Positions 1 to 6,511 of a stretch of DNA of 30,058 nt are shown here, one piece after another (within the stretch, counting starts at the first letter, position 1; every line of letters begins with the position of its first letter). The notes under the pieces were generated by a model. The model searched no databases. It worked only from the letters and a program-made list of their open reading frames with translations, and was not told the DNA's origin. This DNA is from Streptomyces sp. NRRL S-350. GTDB lineage: Bacteria > Actinomycetota > Actinomycetes > Streptomycetales > Streptomycetaceae. Location of the stretch: positions 1 through 30,058 of the forward strand of contig NZ_JOHO01000083.1 of NCBI RefSeq assembly GCF_000719705.1, written 5' to 3'. The position numbers and the translations under genes are program-made.

Positions 1-1
1 C

Positions 2-85
2 GCTGACTTCAGCGTGGAGTTGGCCCTCGCCCCGGACTTCGGGTCCTTCGTCGAGGGCCTCTCTTCCGCCAGCGACTTCGACTGA
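2..85 (+). CDS. C-terminal tail of an unidentified protein (partial)
   Basis: The window opens inside a reading frame that runs 27 codons to a TGA at 83-85. The tail is acidic and hydrophobic (DFGSFVEGL, then SASDFD), which loosely resembles the last helix of SMI1/KNR4-like proteins, but 27 residues are too few to assign a family. The 5' part lies outside the window. Confidence 0.45.
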   Translation, partial: ADFSVELALAPDFGSFVEGLSSASDFD

Positions 86-173
86 CGCGCTCCAGGGGCG
101 CACCCAGCCGACCCTCGAACGCGGGACGGACCCCACCCATGTCACGGCAGGGCGAACGTTGCCTGATGCGGCA

Positions 174-761
174 CTAGTTGTCGCGGGCGGGCAGCTCCGA
201 GAGCGCGGTGTCGCGCATGATGCGGTCGACCGTGTCCCGGAGGCTGCTGTCGCTGCCGATGATGGTCTCGATGCCGCCCGGTAGAAGGTCGTGTTCGCGG
301 TACCAGTCGCGCAGTTCACGCTCGGTGACGGCCGCCGCCAGGTACCAGGGATCGGTTTTCGAGGCGTGGCGGACCAGCGTCTCGTCGATCGGGATGTCGA
401 GGTAGTAGCAGTGGGTGATGCCGCGGTGATCGTCCACCAGGCGTGTGAGCATCTCGCCGTAGTGATCGGCGTACAGGATGCCTTCGATGACGACGTGGTA
501 GCCGGCGCCCAATGCGTACCGGGCCACGGTGTCGATCAGGCCGATGTTCGCGCCGCCGGGCCGGTCCTGCTCGTGCAGCACGATCTGACGGAGATTGTCC
601 TGGGCGACCACGGCCAGGCCCCGGCCGAACCGGTCCCGGATGCCAGCCGCCACCGACGACTTGCCCGACGCCGAGTTTCCCCGGACGATCACGAGCCGGG
701 TCTCCGCGCTCCCTGCGGGCGCCCCGGCGGCCGGGAGCCTCGGGTGGCTCGTGGTGCTCAT
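174..761 (-). CDS. P-loop kinase-like ATPase (AAA_33 / zeta-toxin-like fold)
   Basis: A 195-aa protein with a Walker A loop at residues 28-35 (GNSASGKS) directly after a beta strand (LVIVR). A VVIEGIL strand follows near 90-95 and a lid-like segment LDIPIDETLVRHASK near 121-135. This layout is that of small P-loop kinases such as zeta-toxin and chloramphenicol-phosphotransferase-like enzymes; the substrate cannot be told. The start at 761 is chosen because its ATG overlaps the TGA of the upstream Nudix frame (ATGA), which implies translational coupling. The open frame continues further upstream, but that stretch is Arg-rich antisense of the Nudix gene. A clear paralogue lies at 20137-20736; both share the QDxLR, GGANI, VEGIL, YYLDI and LLPGG segments. 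Confidence 0.82.
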   Translation of the reverse strand: MSTTSHPRLPAAGAPAGSAETRLVIVRGNSASGKSSVAAGIRDRFGRGLAVVAQDNLRQIVLHEQDRPGGANIGLIDTVARYALGAGYHVVIEGILYADHYGEMLTRLVDDHRGITHCYYLDIPIDETLVRHASKTDPWYLAAAVTERELRDWYREHDLLPGGIETIIGSDSSLRDTVDRIMRDTALSELPARDN

Positions 762-1123
762 GCCGGCCATCCGACGACGGACAGCGGGCGGCCGGCGGTG
801 ATCTGCGCGAGCGCGTCGGCGGTGTCGCCGACGATGGGCTCCGGAAGCCCGTCCAGCGACCAGAAGCGGAGGGCGGCGCATTTGTCCGGTTCACGGTTGG
901 CGATCTCGCCGGTGTAGGCGAAGAACAGTTGGAGGTGGCCGGCACCGTCGGCGGTGTCGAAGTGGTGGAGGGTGTGCACCCGGTCGAGGTCCTCCTCCCG
1001 GATGGTGATGTCGAGTTCCTCGTCGGCCTCGCGGGCCATGCCGGCCAGGACGGACTCTCCCGATTCGAGGTGGTCGGCCGTTCTCCGGGCATCTGCGTGC
1101 CGTAGAAATAACTCTCTGAGCAT
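758..1123 (-). CDS. Nudix hydrolase, damaged at the N-terminus
   Basis: The frame contains most of a Nudix box: HLESGES, then READEEL about ten residues on, matching the GX5EX7REUXEEXGU signature that binds Mg and the diphosphate. The first Gly of the box is Asp here (DHLESGE). The strand that normally leads into it (LFLRH) joins the box almost directly, so roughly 12-15 residues, including the usual W-x-LPGG part, appear deleted near position 1080-1095. The frame stays open to 1336, but that upstream part does not look like a Nudix N-terminus, so ATG 1123 is given. Its stop overlaps the start of the kinase gene by 4 nt. Nudix-kinase gene pairs are common in actinomycetes. This copy is probably inactive or a pseudogene. 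Confidence 0.6.
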   Translation of the reverse strand: MLRELFLRHADARRTADHLESGESVLAGMAREADEELDITIREEDLDRVHTLHHFDTADGAGHLQLFFAYTGEIANREPDKCAALRFWSLDGLPEPIVGDTADALAQITAGRPLSVVGWPA

Positions 1124-1171
1124 GGCGGAATTATGGATGGTCTGGGGCGCTGGTCCGTTGACTTCTCCAAG

Positions 1172-1340
1172 ATGGTGGGGGCAGTTCCGTTTGCCGCCGA
1201 GGAGGAGTTCGCGTGGCTCGGCGACGTCCACGAGCGAGCCGCTCGGAACGGGGCTCGGCACGGCACTCCGATCTTGATCGCTCCCACGGGCCGCGAGTGA
1301 ACCTGTTCTTCCGCACTGGCTCGATGGCCGGCGCACCGGC
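1172..1340 (+). pseudogene. Possible N-terminal remnant of a tyrosine-recombinase-like protein
   Basis: Plus-strand codons from 1172 give FAAEEEFAWLGDVHERAA, then GTPILIAPTGR, and meet a TGA at 1298. In the next frame the text continues as RVNLFFRTGSMAGAPA until the IS end at 1340. This resembles the start of Streptomyces integrase-like proteins that carry a GTP(I/V)L segment before the SAM-like domain. I read it as a frameshifted fragment cut off by the IS insertion. It was identified from memory of the family only, so confidence is low. Confidence 0.25.
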
Positions 1341-1756
1341 TAGGCAGTTTGGTTTGGATCATCGAGCGGACCAGAGGAAGATACCTGCGATGTGGAGCCC
1401 GGCCAGGTAGATGGTCGCGGTCTTCTCATATCGGGCGGCGATGCCTCGCCACTGCTTGAGGCGGTTGATGCACCGCTCAACGGTGTTCCGCTGCTCGTAG
1501 GTCTCGCGGTCGAAGGCGGGCGGCCTGCCTCCACGGCTGCCGCGTCGCAGGCGGTGGGCCCGTTGGTCCACCGGAACGGGAATCACCGTCCGGATGCCCC
1601 GCCTGCGCAGATGGTCGCGGATGGCACGCGAGGAGTACGCCTTGTCGGCCAGGACGACGTCCGTCCGGGTTCGGGGCCGCCCCCGCGGCCGGGGAACACG
1701 CAAGCGGGCCATCACGGCGGTGAAAGCGGGTGCGTCACCGGTTGCGCCCGTCCGTC
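1340..1756 (-). pseudogene. IS5-family transposase, C-terminal half, with one IS end
   Basis: The minus frame ending at 1359 encodes about 130 residues of a DDE transposase. It begins with GDAPAFTAVMARLR (around 1756), then LADKAYSS carrying the second catalytic Asp, and NTVERCINRLKQWRG carrying the catalytic Glu, and ends in LAGLHIAGIFLW. The N-terminal half with the first Asp is missing, so it cannot transpose itself. Just past the stop, the sequence GCAGTTTGGTTTGGATC abuts CTAG at 1340-1343. This fits an IS terminal repeat next to the CTAG-type target used by IS5 relatives. The left side has been lost and replaced by the dispersed repeat that starts near 1776. Confidence 0.82.
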
Positions 1757-1775
1757 GTCGTAATCCTGGTCCTCA

Positions 1776-1935
1776 TCGACCGTACGGGGCCACGCCCGCC
1801 AGGCGGGCACGTCCGCAAGGTGGACTCCACCAACCCACCATCCGACGGCTCGGCACAGCGTGTGCGGCGCACCGAGCAAAGCGCGCGGCCGACACCGCCG
1901 GACGCACCACCACACCCGGCCCGCCGCAGACGCCG
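1776..1935. repeat. Dispersed repeat, copy A
   Basis: Two stretches here recur near 5736-5890 in the same order and orientation. The first is CCGTACGGGGCCRCGCCC followed by GCCAGGCGGG; the second starts GCGCGGCCGACACCGCCGG and runs into a CACCACCACACC tract. The DNA between the two anchors has diverged. No gene is apparent in 1757-2045, so this copy and spacer fill the gap between the IS remnant and the SMI1-like gene. Confidence 0.6.
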
Positions 1936-2045
1936 GGCCCGTAACCGGCTGGGCCGCCCAGGGGTTGGACGGGTCATGATTCTCCTCCACTGCCTCGGCC
2001 CGGCCGGTCCCCGGCACGACGTCACCGCCGCGCGGTGCGGCGGTG

Positions 2046-2735
2046 TCAGTGGCGCACCCAGGGCATCGCGAGTGCGTCGGCCCGGCCGCTCCACGACTCC
2101 GCGGACCAGCCGCTGACGCCCCACTGGCCGCCCCAGTCGTTGCCATCCCAGTCGCGGTTCGGCGTCCACAGCGGGCGCGGCGGCTGCGGCCCCCAGTGCT
2201 CGGGGTTCGGGGTGACCAGCCATTCGTCCTGGTGGGGGTAGCCGCCGGTGAGGACGGTGGCGACGAACCGTGCGAAGCCGCCCTCGTGGAGTTCGAGTTC
2301 GCCGTCGAGGCCTTCGCCGCAGTCGAAGACCGCGACCGGCCACCGGTCCGGGTCCGGATCGGTGGTCAGCCAGCAGGCGTAGGCGTGGTTGCTGTTCATG
2401 GCCCAGGGCAGGAGTCCGCCGGGGTCGGGGAAGACTGGGGTGTCCTTGTTCCAGAACCCGTGCTCGCTCTCGACGGTTTCACGGAACTCCTCATCGGCCC
2501 TGGTGCGCCAGCCCGCGAAGCCGCCGGGCAGGTTGTACGTGGCGTCCCGCCGGGGGGAGATCATGCCCCACTCGCCGTTGAAGTTCACCCCCCCGTACAG
2601 GTCGATGAACGCCCGGTAGTCCGAGGGTAGTTGGACGCCGAGTTCGGCAGGGGCGAGTTCCCAGGGCACCCTGGCCGGGGTGTAGGCCGGCTCCCCCATG
2701 ATCGCGCGCAGCCGCTCGAAATCCGCCGTGGCCAT
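2046..2735 (-). CDS. SMI1/KNR4 (SUKH-like) family protein
   Basis: A 229-aa protein. Residues about 20-60 read PAELGVQLPSDYRAFIDLYGG, the hallmark helix-strand opening of SMI1/KNR4 domains (leaf 'LP.DY..F...YGG'). It is followed by a strand-rich part with LPWAMNSNHAYACWL and ending near FVATVLTGGY. SUKH proteins often serve as immunity proteins against contact-dependent or secreted nuclease toxins, though many have no known role. After about residue 160 there is an unusual Trp/Asn/Gly-rich tail (PNPEHWGPQ, WDGNDWGGQWG) outside the domain. ATG 2735 is chosen for the upstream GGGGAAG ribosome site; the longer frame upstream lacks one. No toxin gene is seen next to it. Confidence 0.75.
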   Translation of the reverse strand: MATADFERLRAIMGEPAYTPARVPWELAPAELGVQLPSDYRAFIDLYGGVNFNGEWGMISPRRDATYNLPGGFAGWRTRADEEFRETVESEHGFWNKDTPVFPDPGGLLPWAMNSNHAYACWLTTDPDPDRWPVAVFDCGEGLDGELELHEGGFARFVATVLTGGYPHQDEWLVTPNPEHWGPQPPRPLWTPNRDWDGNDWGGQWGVSGWSAESWSGRADALAMPWVRH

Positions 2736-3206
2736 GTGTCTTCCCCGTCTTCCGCTTCCGCTTTCCGGACGGGCCACACCGTAGACGAACCCTGTGACAA
2801 GGCGGACCACCCGCGATCAGGCGAAGGCGGCCCAGGTGCCCGCGGTAAGGCGCGCACGATGAGGACGGCCTTGTCGAGCTCCCAGCCGTGGTGCTGGTTG
2901 ATCAGGTCGAACTGGACCCAGGCCCCGCGGCAGGGGCGCCACGGCCGCAGCACAGCGTTCGCGGTACGGCCATGCTCCACGCTTTGAGGGCCATGGCGGC
3001 AAGGTGCTCGGCAGCCTGGACGCCCTGGGTGACCCGTCCCGATGCTCTGGAACGCGGCCAAGCGGTGGAACGGTCCTTGCAACGACCAGTACTGCGGACC
3101 GGTGGTCTGACCTGCAACGCTGAGGCTGTCGTCCGCCGGCCCAATGAGCGGCGGGCAACCCCGGTTTGTTGCCTGCCCGTTGAAGCACGAGGAGAGTGAG
3201 CCCCTG
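2736..3206. other. Intergenic stretch without a convincing gene
   Basis: Several open frames cross this 470-bp stretch, but none has a ribosome site or a recognisable family. A minus-strand segment (VQFDLINQHHGWELDKAVLIV, about 2840-2930) looks protein-like and may be the remains of a gene; I do not recognise it. Confidence 0.3.
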
Positions 3207-3974
3207 ATGACTCGGGACCTGATCACCGTCTGCCTGCCCCCGACCGGTCCGGCCGAGGTGCCAGCGGCGCTGGCCGCCGCGATGGCCCCGTTCTGGTACG
3301 ACGCCCAGCCCCTGCCGGACGGCACCGTCCAGGGCGAGTGGGACTGGTGGCACATCTTCGGCGGAGACGACGACAACGGCTTCGCCGTCCGTCCCGGATA
3401 CGAGGACGATCCCCGTTTGGTGCGCAACCCACTGTGGTCGGACGGCAGCGCGCGCAAGCCGCAGCCGGCCAGCCGATGCGACGGCGGTCCGCGCGGCCTG
3501 CTCGCCCTGGACGCCGACCGTGCGCCGGTCGCTGCCCAGGCCGGTGCCGACTGGGACGGCTGGGCCGAGTTCAGCGCCCGGTTCGAGCCCGCGCTGTCGC
3601 AACGCGCCATGGCTGAGGCCGAACCGGCCGGCCCGGACTCGGGGCGCCGCGCCTTCGCGGCCTTCCACGACCAGCCGGTCATCCGGGCACTGACCGCCTG
3701 GCGCGCGAGCGACCCCCAGGCGCCGAAGTGGACCGGGGTGCCGGACCCGGTCGCCCACTTCACCTGCGAGCGCGACCGGTTCATCCGCCAGAGGGCCTCC
3801 CGAGTGGTACCGACGAACGTCCTGCTCACCCTCGACGGCGAGTGGCTCGACGGCACCCACACCGCCATCGAGCCGGGAGCCCTCGTCGGGCACGCCTACT
3901 TCGACTACGCCGACCGCTACCTGGACACCCTCGCCGAGGACGCGCTGCTGATCCGGCTCCGCTTCCACTCCTGA
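3207..3974 (+). CDS. Conserved-looking hypothetical protein, 255 aa
   Basis: Starts at ATG 3207, 12 nt after GGAGAG. The N-terminus (MTRDLITVCLPP) followed by AAMAPFWYD and a Trp-rich WDWWHIFGG segment near residues 45-55 resembles an unnamed family I have seen in streptomycetes and actinophages; no biochemical function is known to me. The rest is acidic and carries no membrane segment or signal peptide, so the protein is probably cytoplasmic. Near the C-terminus TLDGEWLDG and HAYFDYADRYL give a beta-alpha look. It is followed after 7 nt by a 9-bp hairpin (3982-4007), so it is likely monocistronic. Confidence 0.65.
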   Translation: MTRDLITVCLPPTGPAEVPAALAAAMAPFWYDAQPLPDGTVQGEWDWWHIFGGDDDNGFAVRPGYEDDPRLVRNPLWSDGSARKPQPASRCDGGPRGLLALDADRAPVAAQAGADWDGWAEFSARFEPALSQRAMAEAEPAGPDSGRRAFAAFHDQPVIRALTAWRASDPQAPKWTGVPDPVAHFTCERDRFIRQRASRVVPTNVLLTLDGEWLDGTHTAIEPGALVGHAYFDYADRYLDTLAEDALLIRLRFHS

Positions 3975-3981
3975 CATGGGC

Positions 3982-4007
3982 CAGGCCGTCCCCCGGGCGA
4001 CGGCCTG
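3982..4007 (+). terminator. Hairpin after the 255-aa gene
   Basis: CAGGCCGTC and GACGGCCTG form a 9-bp stem around a GC-rich loop that can extend the stem, starting 7 nt after the stop at 3974. There is no T-tract, as is usual for streptomycete terminators. Confidence 0.55.
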
Positions 4008-4059
4008 ACGAACGTGCCACCCCTCGGCTCGTTCTCCGCGAGTCCGAGGCCCGGGACAG

Positions 4060-4440
4060 GGCGGCGTACGTCGAACCGCTGCCCAGCCCAACACCGCCAC
4101 CACACCCACTGAACCCACAGGCCATCCAGGCGCCAGCCACCCCAGCCCACACGGCACATACAGGGCTCTCATCCAGACCGCGGAAATCCCCACCACTTCT
4201 CACGCGGCCAACAAGTTCTCAGCCAACACCAAAACCCTCAGGTCAACCGGCCACGACAGCCAGCCGGCGACAACCCTCAGAACCGCCCCCGCTCCGAAAA
4301 ACGACCCACCCACGGCCTGGTCCTCCCAACCAACCCATCAACCCCCAGCCCGAAAACAACCCTGCTCAGCCGATCACTGGCCCGCCACAACCGGCACCGA
4401 CTCCTACCGCCTCGCCAGCACTTGGGCACGGACCGAAACG
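4060..4440. other. C/A-rich, G-poor non-coding tract
   Basis: For about 380 bp the plus strand is dominated by C and A (CCACC, AACCC, CCAACC words) and poor in G and T, unlike the flanking genes. No frame here carries a start with a ribosome site or a recognisable protein. It fills the gap between the hairpin at 3982-4007 and the hairpin at 4463-4497. It may be decayed sequence or a strand-asymmetric spacer. Confidence 0.5.
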
Positions 4441-4462
4441 CCCGACAAGGTCAGCTGAACCC

Positions 4463-4497
4463 GTGAGTCTGCCCCGCCCGCGGCGGGGCAGACTCAC
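4463..4497. terminator. Perfect 16-bp inverted repeat
   Basis: Arms 4463-4478 and 4482-4497 are perfect complements separated by only CGC (GTGAGTCTGCCCCGCC on the left). It sits 41 bp upstream of the SUFU-domain start. It may end transcription entering from either side or be a relic of a mobile element. Confidence 0.6.
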
Positions 4498-4537
4498 CGC
4501 CGGGACGCCCGGACCGGCCCGTGAAATCCTCTCCATC

Positions 4538-5120
4538 ATGTTCGAGAGCCAGCGCAGCCAGCGGTCTATCGCAAGCATCGAGGCCCACGTTCGCGGCTTC
4601 TTCACCGGCCACACGATCACGGTCGACGACTACGACCTGGGCCCCGGGCGGAGGAAAGCAGTTCCGGATCTGAGAATTTTTACCGTCAGCCCAGGGCCCC
4701 GCGCCGACAGCTGGGCCTACATCACCGCCGGCTGCTGGGTCCACCGCCGAGGCGGGCGGTCACGGCCTCGAATTCCTCCTCACCGCACCGGTCCGCGATG
4801 AGCGGTTCGCTGACCTTCTGGCCATGACCGCCTACTACCACGCCGAACACCACCTCGACCTTGAGCACAGCCTGCCCATCGGGGAGCCGTGGCTACCCGG
4901 CTCCCACTGTGATCACCTGCTGATCAGCCTCCCCTACCTACACGGTCCAGGCCTGGAGCACTGTCCGCTTCCCGACCGCCATGCCCGCATCCTCTGGGCT
5001 CTACCGGTCACCGCAGCCGAGCTGGCATACCGCCGCGAGCACGGCCACGAAGCCCTTGAACAGCTCTTCGACGAGCAGGCCATCGTCCCGACCGACCCGA
5101 GGCGGCCGTCTGTCGCCTGA
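4538..5120 (+). pseudogene. SUFU (suppressor of fused) domain protein, frameshifted
   Basis: From ATG 4538 one frame gives RGFFTGHTITVDDYDLGPG, DLRIFTVSPGPR and WAYITAGCW. After about 4745 the continuation lies one base on: GGHGLEFLLTAPV, RFADLLAMTAYYH, LPIGEPWLPGS, CDHLLISLPY and a tail FDEQAIVPTDPRRPSV to the TGA at 5118. Together these are the ordered blocks of bacterial SUFU-domain proteins (about 193 aa when joined). The shift lies within the CACCGCCGAGG stretch near 4741-4752 and fits a single inserted base. Either the gene is broken or this is an assembly error. SUFU-domain proteins in bacteria are thought to be immunity-like; that role is not shown here. Confidence 0.72.
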
Positions 5121-5189
5121 GCCCCCAATGACTGATGCCCGTCATCACCAGAGCCACCGGGGGATGGCCCCAGAAATGGATGTGATTGC

Positions 5190-5564
5190 ATGAGGGCACG
5201 CGCAATAGCATGGATGGCTGCGGGCGTGACGTTGTCGCTGTCTGTGGTCATTGGCCTCAGCGGAACGGCCCAGGCCTCCCACACCGCCCCTTACGTGCAG
5301 GAGGGGTCGCGCGGAACCGCCGTTTCGTGTGTTCAGGCCTTCCTGAACTCCGTCGGCCTCGGCCACAGGATCGCCGCGGATGGCGTCTTCGGGCCGGACA
5401 CGAAGAGCATGGTCGAGGACTTCCAGCGTGCGTACGGCAATGGCCTCAGCATCGACGGCGTTGTCGGACCCAGGACCGGCACCGCCCTGTGGAATATGTA
5501 TTGGCACGCAAATCCGCTGGGCGTCATGGACTATTGCTACGAGTACATCCCGACGACTCCGTAA
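5190..5564 (+). CDS. Small secreted peptidoglycan-binding-domain protein
   Basis: A 124-aa protein with a typical Sec signal peptide (RAR start, hydrophobic core at about 5-24, AQA cleavage after residue 29). The mature part is a single PG_binding_1 domain: GSRGTAVSCVQAFLN at 39-53 followed by DGVFGPDT (64-71), FQRAYG and DGVVGPRT (89-96). Such domains bind cell-wall glycan and usually accompany a hydrolase; here it stands alone, with two Cys (47 and 116) that could form a disulfide. The ribosome site is weak. A long perfect hairpin follows 5 bp after the stop. Confidence 0.85.
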   Translation: MRARAIAWMAAGVTLSLSVVIGLSGTAQASHTAPYVQEGSRGTAVSCVQAFLNSVGLGHRIAADGVFGPDTKSMVEDFQRAYGNGLSIDGVVGPRTGTALWNMYWHANPLGVMDYCYEYIPTTP

Positions 5565-5569
5565 CCTCG

Positions 5570-5627
5570 CCGATGCCAGACGGCCCTGCCACTCCTTCAC
5601 AGGAGTGGCAGGGCCGTCTGGCATCGG
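5570..5627. terminator. Very long perfect hairpin (27-bp arms, 4-nt loop)
   Basis: Arms 5570-5596 and 5601-5627 are perfect complements with loop TCAC; the stem starts with CCGATGCCAGACGG. It lies 5 bp after the stop of the peptidoglycan-binding protein, so it is a strong terminator candidate. Its length and perfection are well beyond what termination needs. Confidence 0.75.
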
Positions 5628-5735
5628 GGATGCCGTCAATCGGCACCGGTGGTGATGGCTCAGTACGCTCAACGAGGACGGCTCGTCGAACCTCGCACCG
5701 CACCACACAGCCCTGGCCCCCACATGCGGGCCGAA

Positions 5736-5890
5736 TCCACCGTACGGGGCCGCGCCCGCCAGGCGGGAACGCTCACGAAGTGAGGCCGCCACCCGCTTTC
5801 TGGCCTGGGACCGGAGCGGCGTCCGGCCTTCACCGGACGCGCGGCCGACACCGCCGGACGCCACCACCACACCCGACCCGCACAGGCGCG
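5736..5890. repeat. Dispersed repeat, copy B
   Basis: This is the second copy of the element at 1776-1935, in the same orientation. It keeps the CCGTACGGGGC...GCCAGGCGGG block and the GCGGCCGACACCGCCGG...CACCACCACACC block, with a diverged and longer interior. No gene is evident. The stretch 5630-5735 before it also shows none. Confidence 0.6.
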
Positions 5891-5961
5891 GAATTACCAG
5901 GGACCTTGGCTGGCCCGCTGAGCTGCAGAGATGCCCCCTTGCGCTCCGAGCGGGGGTGCTG

Positions 5962-6045
5962 GCATCAGGAGTCACATCAGGTGGTGCAGCAGGAGTCACA
6001 TCGGGAGCTACATCAGGAGTTGCACCAGGAGGTCCGGGAGGGGCC
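5962..6045. repeat. Degenerate 12-bp minisatellite, seven units
   Basis: Seven consecutive 12-bp units resembling GCATCAGGAGTC / ACATCAGGAGTT run from 5962 to 6045. Because 12 is a multiple of three, each strand reads as a low-complexity peptide (plus: ASGV-TSGG-AAGV-TSGA; minus: Pro/Asp/Thr-rich), but no start or ribosome site ties either frame to a gene. Confidence 0.6.
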
Positions 6046-6511
6046 GTTCCCGGGCCGCGTGGGCCCACGCCACACACACCGGGGCCGGACATGAGGTCAG
6101 AGCGCCGTGGCGCTTCGCCAGGGGCCGTCCGTGAGCACTGCGGCCCCGGACCGGCCGGGCCCGGGACCCTGGGCCACCGCGGGGCAGACGCCTTCGAACC
6201 GGCCCACAAGGGCCGTCGTCCAACAACCGATCGAGTGTGGGCATGTCAGAAGGGGAGTCTCCTGCCGGCCCGAACCACCGTCAAGAGCCGGCACACCCTT
6301 CACCCCGGCGAACCGGAACTCCAGCTCTCCGAAGTGCCGCACACCCGCCAGGTTCGTCGCGGTGAACAGCGCCATGTCTGGTCCTGGGGCTCGAGCTCAG
6401 GTCGACGACGTGCTGTTCGAGGGTGGTGATCCGGGCCTTCCGGCCGGTGGCTTCCGGGCGCGTGGACTGTGCGCCGCGGGACGCCGTATGCCGCTCGATC
6501 GTGCAGATCAC
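6046..6511. other. Gap before the CdtB-SGNH gene, no clear gene
   Basis: The frame of the large downstream gene happens to stay open back to 6107, but the encoded text is not protein-like. On the minus strand, short protein-like pieces (LAGVRHFGELEFRFAGVKG near 6300-6370; KARITTLEQH near 6410-6440) hint at gene remains that I cannot name. The promoter for the large secreted gene must lie here, but I see no confident -35/-10 pair. Confidence 0.3.

Noticed and set aside
4538..5120. Programmed ribosomal frameshifting in the SUFU-domain gene
   Set aside because: No slippery heptamer or downstream structure is evident at the break; mutation or sequence error is simpler.
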